DNA from: Nymphaea colorata
Taxonomy: Eukaryota; Streptophyta; Magnoliopsida; Nymphaeales; Nymphaeaceae
Direction of reading: 5' to 3'
DNA: 64,000 nt
NCBI RefSeq assembly: GCF_008831285.2
Contig: NC_045139.1
Span: forward strand, 4,438,704 to 4,502,703
The notes below the pieces were generated by a model. The model was not told where the DNA came from and made no database searches. It was given only the letters and a program-made list of their open reading frames with translations. The stretch's first letter is position 1, and every line of letters starts with the position of its first letter. Shown here in pieces: positions 39,301 through 48,864 of the stretch. Both the position numbers and the translations under genes were made by a program.

Positions 39301-42300
39301 GTGCCTGTTCACTTTACATAGCAAGTACATTCTAAACTTGTGGCTCTTCTAGCATTTTTTATTTTTTGTCATTGTTCTGCTTAATGTTGCCTTGGTAGGA
39401 TGCACTGGAGACCGCTGACTTCAAGAAATACAGTCCAAGAACCCACGAGTCCTTATCATGTTGGAATTCTGATTCTATAGGTTTTAACCTCATCGAAAAT
39501 GTGCTGTGCCATATTTGTAGAAATGAAAGGCCTGGTGCTGTTCTGGTATTTATGACTGGATGGGATGACATTAATGCTCTCAAAGAGCAGCTTCATTCTC
39601 ACCCTCTTCTGGGAGATCCCAGTAAAGTGCTATTGCTAGCATGCCATGGATCCATGGCTAGCTCGGAGCAGGTAATATGGTTCTACCTTTTCCCCTTTAT
39701 TGAATATTTATATTAAAGATGCTTCTAATACCAGACGAGGTACACGGGAACTTGTATTTTAGCTGAAGTTTGAGATTTCACATTATTTGGCTTGTATACT
39801 CTACATAGATTGGTCATTAATTGCTGGCTGTTAATTTTTCCGCAGTTGCCAATTCGTCAATGTAATTTATTAAATTCCTCAGGGTGGTTTCTCTTATACC
39901 TGTTATGCAGTTTTTCTTTATCAACCTTGTTTACTTCAATATTCTGATGAATTTGGTTTGTTCTCTTCATGCAGAGGTTAATTTTTGACAAACCAGAAGG
40001 TAGCATTAGAAAAATAGTTCTTGCTACTAATATGGCTGAGACCAGCATTACAATCAATGATGTGGTTTTTGTTGTCGACTGTGGGAAGGCAAAAGAGACA
40101 TCTTATGATGCATTGAATAATACTCCATGTTTGCTTCCGTCTTGGATATCAAAGGCTTCTGCTCGTCAGGTAAAGCAACAAAAAAATTCTGCAACATGTT
40201 TTTCAATTTTCATATTAATCCAAGTTTTAACCATCTCTGTTCTTCAATAACCCAGTACACTTGGCTAGTTCTATTTAAATATGAGTGGACCTTGTTTTAT
40301 TCAAATTGGGTTTTCTCAATTGTTTGGTTAAGCTGTCTATATGGAGCATTCGGAGATCACCTTATTATTTTTTTGAAACTGAGTAAAACAATCATCTTCA
40401 TGCATGTGCTTCTGTGTGGTCTTCTCATTTTTTGTGCGGCCTTTGCACCGATTCCCTTTTCTATATGTTTTCTACTTCATTTATCTTCTCCATGAAGACA
40501 AAATGTCATTATTAGATCCGGTCTCGGGTGGATAGGCAAGTCCACAGGGAAGTCCCTTGTCCCCTTTTCTCTCTATAGCGTGGTAGTGTGTTTTTCTTTT
40601 CTTGCAAAATTACTTTTCTTATTTGGCCCTAAATTTCTTTCTTATCTCTTGTTTTTACTCTTTTGTTTTACTGCCTAAAGCTTATCTTAGTGTTATAAGC
40701 AGTTTCACAAATTTTATCTTAAGTTTAATTTGGTGTCATTTTTATATGCACATACAGACACACATACACCCCTTCGTGTGCACATGCACACAAACACACA
40801 CACATGTACCTTCGTCTCAAATGCACTACGCTTTTTGGAAAATGTTACACCTCTGCCCCTGTAATCACCCCACATCTGCACATATGCACGTAGCTAGGAT
40901 GTACCAAAATTTTGGATGCCATATCTTGTGGTTAGAAGCCTGCCTAGGAGCTGAGCATCTTCTGGTATATTGGTTGATGTTAACTTGTAAAAAATTGGTT
41001 CCAATTTTGAATAGGAATCCTGAAAAAAATATGCATATTGCTGACGACATTGGCTTGTATCAGGCCATATTGGGCATTAAAAAATATTAGCTAAAAAAGT
41101 CACACTTGTATTATTTTATCACATATCAGCCAGTACATGGCTGTTGGCCATCATTAGTGGATTCGGCCAATACGGGCCCTTTTCAGCTAATACTAGGAAA
41201 AGGCTGTTGTGGACTTCTTTTCGCATTGATTTGCAGGCAATATGATGCGTATCGGCCAATATGCACTGATATCCAATGTTGTAAAAAGCGTATTGTAAGC
41301 CGTATCGGTCTGGCTTTAAGATACGCTGTATTGTAAAATATCGTTATGTATTGTAACTATATCATATGTAAAAAAAAAAATCAGAAAAAATAGAAAAATT
41401 TGCAAAAAATAATGAAAAACCAGTAAAACCAACATATCGTAACGTGTCGCAATGTATTGTAACTGTATCGTACAATACGTGTGATACAAGCACAATAGAC
41501 CACCTGTTTATGATACAGATGGTGTACTCATATTTTTTAAATGCGACGATACATATCGTACGATACGTACAACACTGCTGATATCAATAACACTGATTGA
41601 GGTGGAGTTTTTTAGAAATCCAACCACTTATTTTCTTCTTTTTATTTCTCTCTTTTGTCTTTTCCTCACCCTTTTCTCCGCTGAGTAGGACTGGTTAAGC
41701 CCTCAACAAGTGCTTGCTAGGCCTTTTTATCAGGCTTTTCATCTGGCTCGTGTAGCATTTTAATTGCATAGATTATGAAAATTCCAAATCCACCAATTAA
41801 ATAGTACTTAGATCAAGTTTTTGGAACTGATGTGATTCTTACTGCACTTTGAAACTGGCATCTGTTTCTCCTTTCTTTGCTATAATTGGGTCAGTATGAG
41901 TTTTCTGTTTGGTGTCAGCAAGTGGCAGTGCTTTCTGTCATTGTATTATTTTGCTGGAGTTGTTGGTAGGTTTAGTGACCTGAACCTGTGTTGCTTGTTG
42001 ATGCAGAGGAGAGGTCGAGCTGGCCGGGTTCAGCCTGGAGAATGTTATCATCTTTATCCACGTTGTGTGTATGATGCTTTTGCGGAGTACCAGTTGCCAG
42101 AGCTGTTGAGGACACCGTTGCAGTCACTGTGCCTTCAAATTAAAACTCTACGGCTTGGTAGTGCTTCAGAGTTCCTTTCAAAGGCCCTACAGCCACCAGA
42201 ACTGCTCTCGGTACGTGGTGTTTTCTTTGAATTAATCAGTGTTATGGTTTCTTATCATGAGTATCTAAAGTTTTGGCGCATCACTTCTCCTCTGCAAACC

Positions 42301-45300
42301 ATGTACTCTAACATGGTTTTGTTTTTTGTTTTTTTTTTTTGTTTTTCACTTTGAACTTCCTGATAATTGATCTGTGTTAGGATTCACATTGTGCCTGTCT
42401 TAGATTCGGTGCATTTTTTCCTACTTTATTTTAACTTTTCTTCTCCAAATCATATATTCAAACATGGTTTTCACTTTAAATTTCATGACTGACTTGTTTT
42501 TCCAAATTAACCCTTCATTTCTAGGTTCAAAATGCTATCGAGTACTTGAAAATCATTGGAGCTTTGGATGAGAAGGAAAATTTGACCATGCTTGGTATGC
42601 CAGTGGATTCATTTGTCTATTAATTTTTCAAGCACCTCTTGCATTTGGACATTTCTTTGATCTAAAGAATTTCATTCTTAAAGTCTGCCTCTGGTGATGT
42701 GAAAATGAACAGGACGCCACTTATCAATGCTTCCAGTTGAACCTAAACTCGGGAAGATGCTCATTTTAGGGGCAATGTTCAACTGCTTAGATCCTATTTT
42801 GACTGTTGTAGCAGGCTTAAGTGTTCGAGATCCTTTTCTAACACCTTTTGATAAGAAGGAGGTTAGTAAATGCTTCCAATTTCCATCACGTACATATGCA
42901 GTTAAACAGTTTTTTAGTAGGCTATGCATGCATTTATGACTTATCTGTATTCATATATTGCATAAGCTTTAACCTTTTCAACTTAATGCTGGGTTTTTCA
43001 CATGCTTCGAGCAATCAAGAAGGAAATCTCTTTTGCTACATGCCGTTTCTTGTTATGGACACTTAGATGATGGGTAGGGGTTCACTGGGATATGATAATA
43101 TAAGCTTTGTTCTTTTTATTTTTTCAAATTGTACGAGATCCTCGTAGATTGTGCAAGAAATACACCCTGGTGTCAAACTCTGGAGCCTCTCTCTCTTTCT
43201 TCATTCACACACACACAGACACACACATATAATTTCTGGATTTCTCCATCCAGGTTTGGATGGAGAAATCCTCCAGCCTCTGGAGATCCAGATGGCTGAA
43301 GGTCTTTCGCTTTCACCTTTTTCAGATTAAGTCATGGATACAAATATTGCCAACATTTTGAAGGTATCATGATAGTACTGCTATTTTTGAGCCAGCTGAT
43401 AATGTTCTCAAAGTAGCCAGAAACAAAACATTGTATGAAGGTCCTGTTATGTATCCATTGCTTCTTGAGTTATTCATGACATGTTCCTGAGAACTTCAAA
43501 AAGAGACCTTTTTATATTTTTAGGTACATGTTGCTCTTTTGGTCTCTTTAATGTTTTATCAAGCCCTCTATTTGTTTCTTAACTTTTATATTTTCCCAAG
43601 AAAAATGCTAGAAACCGTAGCGTTTGTTGCTATTCTCATCTTTCAACTACGGAGATATTATATATACATTTGCCATCAACTTTTTTTTGTTTTTTTAAAA
43701 CACTGGTTTATCACTGTGACTTGTTTTTATTGCTATTTTTGTTGTTGCACTTGCTGTTGCTGCTGCTTCTGTGGACTGTTAATATATTATTAAAATTCAT
43801 GTTTAACATTGGTTTTTTCATGTTAAGTTTTTTGATTCCTTGTATTTATTTCTATGGAACTCTTTGTTGCTTTTTATAATTTCCAGCTTGCAGAGTCTGC
43901 AAAATTACAGTTTTCTGCGAAGGATTACAGTGATCATCTTGCACTTATCCGAGCATATGCTGGTTGGAAAAAAGCTGATGCAGAAGGTACTGGTTATGAT
44001 TACTGCTGGAAGAACTTTCTTTCTGCCCAAACAATGAGAGCCATGGATTCTCTTCGGAAGCAATTCCTCTCTCTCCTCAAGGATGCAGGTCTTGTTGGTG
44101 ATGGTGCTGATTTCTGCAATATGTGGAGTTGTGATGAATATCTCATTCGCTCCGTCATATGTGCTGGGCTATATCCTGGAGTTTGTTCTGCTGTGGTAAG
44201 GTTGCTCTCATATATGATCATTAAATTTTGGTTTTTTTTTTCTGTTCTTCTAATAAGGAACACATTGGCATTAAATTTTGAAGTCCTACAACTGAAATTT
44301 GTCCTTGAATTAGGCCTTATGATTGAACTATTATATTGATTAGCAGTTTCTCTCTGAAGGACTAAAATGGGTACATATGGAAATCTAGGTGCCGATTTTG
44401 ACATAGTTATGGGTGTGGAGAGAGGTTTCCAAGATGCTGTGGTGGTCTAGGATTCTGGTGCTTCATGTCGTACTTGTAGTGCAGTGCATTATGTAGTAAA
44501 AAATGCTAGCCCTCTCCGTGAGATAATGGTAAGCACATATCGACACACAACTCTAAAACTGTATGTAGCAAGATGAAGGATAGCTAAAACACTATGCACG
44601 ATGAAAAAGAAGAAAGGAGGGAAAAAAGATCTGAAACAAGAAGGAAGCTAAGGGAGAGAAACAGAAAATAAACTGAGGAAAAAATATCAAAAAGGAGAGG
44701 AGGAGGAACAAGAAGCCTAAACTCTTACCATGGGACAGCAGGAGCACCAGTGGCCACAGCGGCTGCAGTTGACAGCAATGAGAGAGAGAGAGAGAGAGAG
44801 AGAGAGTTATTGTGCATTTCTGGCCTAAGTTGTCAACATTAGAAATCGGACACATGTTGTTAAGACCCTAAAAAGGAGTAGTGAAGACTACTGATTTGGT
44901 CCAAGTCAATTAACTATAAATAAATATATACATATATTCATATGAAAATAAACACAAAAGCATATATACCTACATAAATATTGCACATCTATTATTATAG
45001 ATTAGCAGTTAGTCTGCGACTCTGCTGATCAAGTGACTAATCTGATCAATTAGTTGATGGTCTAGAAGACATGTCAATTGATAACTGACTCGACTGACTA
45101 AGTTGGAATTTGCAACTAAAATTCTGGCTGAAACTCATGCACCATTTGTTGTCTTTTGGTGAAATTGACCACATGAGTGAAGTCTTTTTGCCCAAAATCT
45201 AGGGAGCAACATAAAAATCATAGTTTTAAGGGGTAGATAGGATTTCATCAGCTGAAAGTGTTAGATCACCAACCTTTATATACTTGGTAGAACTTGATAT

Positions 45301-48300
45301 TTCCGCAGGAAATTTGATTTTCTATACTGATCCATAGGTTTTGAACATGGAGGTCTCATTTTAATAATTGAGAAATAATGCCTACAAATATGAGTTTCAG
45401 CTAGGATGTGCAGTGCAACACGAGTATACCCATCATTTTTTTGACATAAAAATGTTCTCATGCACAGACCTGTGCGTGATGATGATGATGGGTGAATAGG
45501 TGATGTTTCTGGATGTGTTATGCCCAGAAGTGCGTGTTTAGTAGGAAGTGTCTCAGTTGCCCTTGAAAAACCCCTTTTTTGTCTACTTCGTCCACAAGTT
45601 TTTCTCCTGCTTCAGTCTTGTGGAAATGGAAGCACGTCCCTGGTATTGAATTCAAGACTATTTCATTCGTTTCAAGTGAAGTGCTTCGGAAACAACTTTT
45701 TTTTTCTCTGTTAAAAAACGATTCTTTAAGTATGTATGCTACTTCATCCATGTCATTGCTTTCCCTTTTTGGGGGTGGCCTACTTAATGTACCTGGTCTG
45801 AACCAGGATTTAGACTCATCTAACTGCTTGAGCACATGCGTGCATACACACAGACACACAAAAGCATATGTATATTATAATATGACTTGATGTCACTGTG
45901 TGCATATTTATTTGACTTGCTTTGACAGCATTTGTATGTGATCATGTGTGTCTATGTGTGTTTCTATGTTGTTAAGGTCTTGCCTAAGCCTTGCCTAGGC
46001 GTGGACTAAGCTTGAGTCCACACCCGTCGCGTAAGTCTACCACTTATGCAATGGGATATGTGTTGGCACCTAAACGCCTAGTCCATGAGAAAGTAAAAAA
46101 TCACCTCCTCTTTCAATTAAAGTTTTTTAATCGAGTATATATTGTTATGTACTTTATTTTGTATTAATTATGTATTTTTATGTATTTTTATATTGATTAT
46201 GTTGTTATATGTGTACTGTTATACATGCGTATACGGTTAGTCAGTTAGTATGTTATATAGTATTGTGATACCTCATACCTGTTATAGGCTATGATACACG
46301 GGTACGCCTGTAAAGGTGAAGTACCCGTCCGGTACCGGTACGGGCTTGGGTACGCTGATGGTGCGGCGTTGACCGTACCGGGTACGGTCAACGCACAGGA
46401 GGCCATATTCGTCCATTTTTGGACACGGTCAAATTGACCGAGTCCAAATCTGTTCGTTTTTATTTTTAACGATTATTTGATTTTAGCTTTTAAAACCATT
46501 TTAACGTTAAACAAAAAGAAATGAAACCCTTAAAACTTAAAGTTTTCGTTCGTCTGTTCTTACCTCTCACCGAGCGACGACTGGAGACGGCAGCGGCGAC
46601 AGCAGACGGTAGGAGGCGACTGTCACGGTATTTTTTTTTCCTTTTTTCACTTTTCTTTTCATTTTCATCGGCTCCACCCTGGCCTTCGGCGACGACGACC
46701 ACCCCTGTTCTATTTTCTGTGTTCACGGTGTTCTGCTTGTTTCTTTCCTTCTGTTTTTTTCAATAACAGTTGTTTTTCTGTCTCCAGCCAGTCTTCTTCT
46801 CCTGCTGCTCGAAACAACAGAACCTGTTGTTCCTTCTAATCTTGATGATGCACCTGAGGATTTTGCATAGAGAATGAAGTCAACAATTAATTTTTTATTG
46901 TTTAATGAGTAACGTTAAACTTCTTCAATTGATTTTGCATAGACAATGAAGTTAACAATTAATTTTTTATTGTTTAATTTGATTATGTTTGTTATATTAC
47001 TACCTTCCACATTTCAAATATTAATAACAGTTAATCAAAATAACTTGACATATTAACACAACTAAATTTTTTTTTAAAAATTGGTTGCCTTTTTTTGCTA
47101 GGCTTGCTTAGGCCTGCCTTGACGACATAGGTGTGTTGATATGTGTAACTGTATATAATAACCTTTTGTGTTGCATTTTATTAGTTTATACTTTATACAT
47201 TTTTTTTTTGGTACTAAATCACGTAGCCCAGTGTAGGCATCCCTGCAGTCTAGGCTCTACTCATCATCTAGGCTCCACCTAATGCTTGTAATAACAGCAT
47301 GTGTGCTAATGCTGATACAAAAGGTGGTCTTCCTGCTCAGTAATTCTTATATTTTTTGGTTGTCTTTACAAGTTTTTGTGATAAAATATGGTAAGATGCA
47401 TTTGTCGGTTATTCTCTTGGATAGGGATCGACAAGATTGGTACTATCTGATGATTTATTTTTCATCCCATTTCTGCTATTGTCACTCTAGGACTGACACT
47501 TGGTTTGCCAGCTATTATTTGTCAGTTTTAGAAATAATCATTTGAATTGAGCATCTGAGTGTTGTTGGTAAATTCAACGCTATTTGTTCTTATATTACAG
47601 AACAAGGAAAAGTCGATTTCTCTGAAGACAATGGAGGATGGTCATGTCCTGCTTTACTCTGTAAGTTCCTTTTCTTTGAAATTCCTTTTGCCTTTTCCTT
47701 TCCTATTTGTATGACCAATCTGTATGTTTGCTGTCCCAGAATTCAGTTAACGGCCGTGAACAGAGAATTCCTTACCCATGGCTCGTTTTCAATGAGAAAG
47801 TAAAAGTGAATTCAGTGTTCCTCCGAGATTCAACAGCAGTCTCTGATTCTATTCTTCTACTCTTTGGTGGAAACATTTCCCGAGGCGGACTTGTGGGTTC
47901 CTATCATCCTTGTCAGGGTTTGGATTCAATTTGAATAAACATTTTGAACAATTTGTTTTTGGATAAAACTATTCACGCAAGACGAGTTTATTTGGAAATC
48001 TTATAAATCGTATTCTATGTGCAAGAATATTAAAATTTTGGTTTGGTGGCAATTCAAATTCAAAAATCTTTTTTTTTCACTTTACAATTATGACATCCAA
48101 ATGCCTTCTACAACTCAACAGTTTCGCAGAAATGGTTTTAGTTAATCAGATTTTATCATTTATTAGCAGTGTCGTCAGTCTTTTCTCTTAACCTTGTTCG
48201 GCTCCTTATGCAGGATGGACATTTGAAAATGCTGGGGGATACTTGGAGTTCTTCATGAAGCCGAACTTAGCAGAAATGTATATTTGCATCAAAAGGGAGC

Positions 48301-48864
48301 TTGATGAACTAATTCAGAAGAAAGTGCGTCTACAACGATGAATTAGCAATGGCATTATTATATTCCATCATGTTTTTAATGATTTGCCTCTCGTATCTGA
48401 ATGTGCAGCTTGTGACTCCAAAAATGGACCTTCGTGGCTATGAGAGTCTCTTTGCTGCTGTGAGGTTACTGGTTTCTGAAGATTTATGTCAAGGTAGGTT
48501 TGTTTTTGGACGGGAGATTTTGAAGCCTAAAACATTTGGGGCTTCACTGTTCCAAAAGCCAGGTTGTGGTCCTGGGGGTGATAATTCAAAGAGCCAGTTG
48601 CAAACGCTGGTTGTAAGAGCAGGATACGATGCTCCAACTTATCAGACAAAGCAATTGAAAAACAACCAATTCAGAGCTATAGTTGAGTTTAGTGGCATGC
48701 AGTTTGTCGGAAATCCATGTCAGAACAAAAAACTTGCAGAGAAGGATGCGGCTAGTGAGGCATTGAAGTGGTTGACCGGCAGTTCATCCACAAGCCATGA
48801 AGAAATTGAAAATATGTCCTTGCTATTGAAAAAGAGCAAGAAGCAGCAGCAACCGAGAAGATGA
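27379..48864 (+). CDS. DExH-box RNA helicase (DHX36/DExH3-DExH5 type), frameshifted in exon 18
   Basis: Nineteen exons: 27379-27660, 29906-30063, 30527-30614, 30713-30961, 32135-32230, 32976-33164, 33268-33427, 33510-33640, 39128-39295, 39399-39671, 39975-40169, 42007-42210, 42525-42594, 42713-42861, 43887-44195, 47601-47660, 47740-47892, 48214-48323, 48409-48864. Exons 1-17 join in frame. Motifs: GETGCGKT (297-304), DEIH (398-401), SAT (430-432), [11 protein letters not shown] (exon 11) and QRRGRAGR (663-670). A helicase-associated region and OB-fold follow (about 720-980). The C-terminus has a double-stranded RNA-binding domain ([10 protein letters not shown] to [13 protein letters not shown]). 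Such proteins unwind RNA or G-quadruplexes using ATP. In exon 18 a run of five Gs (48234-48238) is one short of what family and frame require. As written, translation stops at 48256-48258 after 992 residues, losing the dsRNA-binding domain; otherwise about 1166. An in-frame ATG at 27256 could add 41 Arg/aromatic-rich residues, possibly organelle-targeting. Confidence 0.9.
28744..28964. mobile_element. hAT-like MITE in helicase intron 1
   Basis: The element spans 28752-28956 (205 bp). It opens with CAGGGGCGGAGCCA and closes with GCTTTGCCCCTG, imperfect inverted ends typical of plant non-autonomous hAT elements. The flanking 8 bp (CTCCTACT and CTCGTAGT) match at six of eight positions, a possible aged target duplication. 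It contains a run of 21 Gs at 28770-28790. It is non-coding. Confidence 0.65.
28978..29320. repeat. AT-rich inverted-end repeat in helicase intron 1
   Basis: An A- then T-rich stretch is bounded by ATATGGCAA near 28980 and TTGCCATAT near 29305. Inside, AAAGGTGTTTTTCCC-like words occur near both ends. It may be a small inverted-repeat element, but no target duplication was found. Confidence 0.35.
33789..37161 (-). mobile_element. hAT transposon, 3.36 kb, in helicase intron 8
   Basis: The element runs from 33797 to 37153. Its ends CTATGTCACA and TGTGACAGAG are inverted repeats with nine of ten matches. It is flanked by a perfect 8-bp target duplication, CTCTATAT, at 33789-33796 and 37154-37161, the length hAT transposases make. 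It carries a decayed transposase on the minus strand. The 5' side (36590-37140) is GC-rich with repeated words such as CGCCGATCGTGAACC, GTACCGTGCGGGTAC and TTGACCGTACCCGG. The 3' side has a direct repeat of TTGATTCTCATTCTCCTCAG near 33987 and 34038. It accounts for most of the 5.5-kb intron. Confidence 0.9.
34320..36274 (-). pseudogene. hAT transposase pseudogene (BED, DUF659, hATC)
   Basis: Reading leftward from ATG 36274, the first frame (to 35402) has a BED-type zinc finger around residues 45-85 ([10 protein letters not shown], then RCKAHFLHI). A DUF659 segment follows ([18 protein letters not shown], then [12 protein letters not shown]). A frameshift near 35440-35480 leads to a second frame (35399-34713) with [17 protein letters not shown] and the central RNase H-like region. 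After an in-frame stop at 34713-34715, the same frame continues into the C-terminal hAT dimerisation region ([27 protein letters not shown]). It is cut by another stop at 34419-34421, with recognisable residues beyond. At least one frameshift and two stops make the enzyme non-functional as written. Confidence 0.88.
37700..37905. mobile_element. About 200-bp MITE-like hairpin element in intron 8
   Basis: A sequence at about 37722-37774 (GGTACCACC, CGCTCCTCTTTGGTTAGACA, ATAAAT) recurs in inverted, slightly diverged form at about 37832-37875 (ATTTATTGTCTAACCAAAA, GGAGCG, GGTAGCACC). The similarity extends outward into GGGTAGGGG against CCCTTACC. The loop is about 55 bases. Exact termini and target duplication were not resolved. 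Confidence 0.6.
38309..38360. repeat. 26-bp tandem duplication in intron 8
   Basis: The unit CGACTTAAACATTTGACCTT plus six more bases occurs at 38309-38334 and again, identical, at 38335-38360. Confidence 0.9.
41266..41585. mobile_element. 304-bp hAT MITE in helicase intron 11
   Basis: The element 41274-41577 has inverted ends CAATGTTGTA and TACAACACTG (nine of ten matches). It is flanked by a perfect 8-bp duplication, CTGATATC (41266-41273 and 41578-41585). The interior is full of words such as CGTATTGTA, ATCGTAACG, TATCGTACGATACG and is non-coding. The 8-bp duplication and short terminal repeats place it with hAT elements. Confidence 0.85.
43238..43271. repeat. 14-bp perfect hairpin in intron 14
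   Basis: The arms 43238-43251 (GGATTTCTCCATCC) and 43258-43271 (its exact reverse complement) surround a 6-base loop, shortly after a CA-rich stretch. It may form a stem in the pre-mRNA. Confidence 0.8.
44780..44806. repeat. GA microsatellite in intron 15
   Basis: About thirteen uninterrupted GA units. Confidence 0.95.
46289..46865 (+). mobile_element. Internally deleted relative of the intron-8 hAT element
   Basis: The start CTATGATACACGGGTACGCC resembles the 5' end of the intron-8 hAT, read on its transposase strand. The next about 250 bases match it patchily in order (GTACCCG, GGTACCG, GACCGTACCGGGTACGGTCA, TTTTTAACG, TTTTAACGTTAAA). After a GA/CG-rich part comes GAACCTGTTGTTCCTTCTAA TCTTGATGATGC (near 46820-46850), a close match to 34066-34097 at the 3' end of the transposase. 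Almost the whole coding region is missing. The copy lies in inverse orientation to the intron-8 element. Its 3' end was not identified. Confidence 0.65.
46866..47000. repeat. Short AT-rich direct repeat inside the intron-15 element
   Basis: A unit of about 65 bases beginning TTTTGCATAGA-AATGAAGT and including CAACAATTAATTTTTTATTG occurs twice in tandem with a few differences. Confidence 0.75.

Larger units (their letters stand above)
45956..47138. mobile_element. hAT-like element in helicase intron 15
   Basis: The element 45964-47130 (1167 bp) has inverted ends CTATGTTGTTAAGG and, on the other strand, CTATGTCGTCAAGG (12 of 14 matches), with further CCTAAGC/GCCTAGG words inside both ends. The flanks GTGTGTTT (45956-45963) and GTGTGTTG (47131-47138) agree at seven of eight positions, a likely target duplication. 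It has no transposase of its own but contains a second element remnant from 46289. Confidence 0.65.

Noticed and set aside
42948..43860. Open frames in helicase introns 14 and 15, such as 43539-43793
   Set aside because: T-rich intronic sequence giving Phe/Leu/Cys-rich peptides, typical of plant introns and not of genes.
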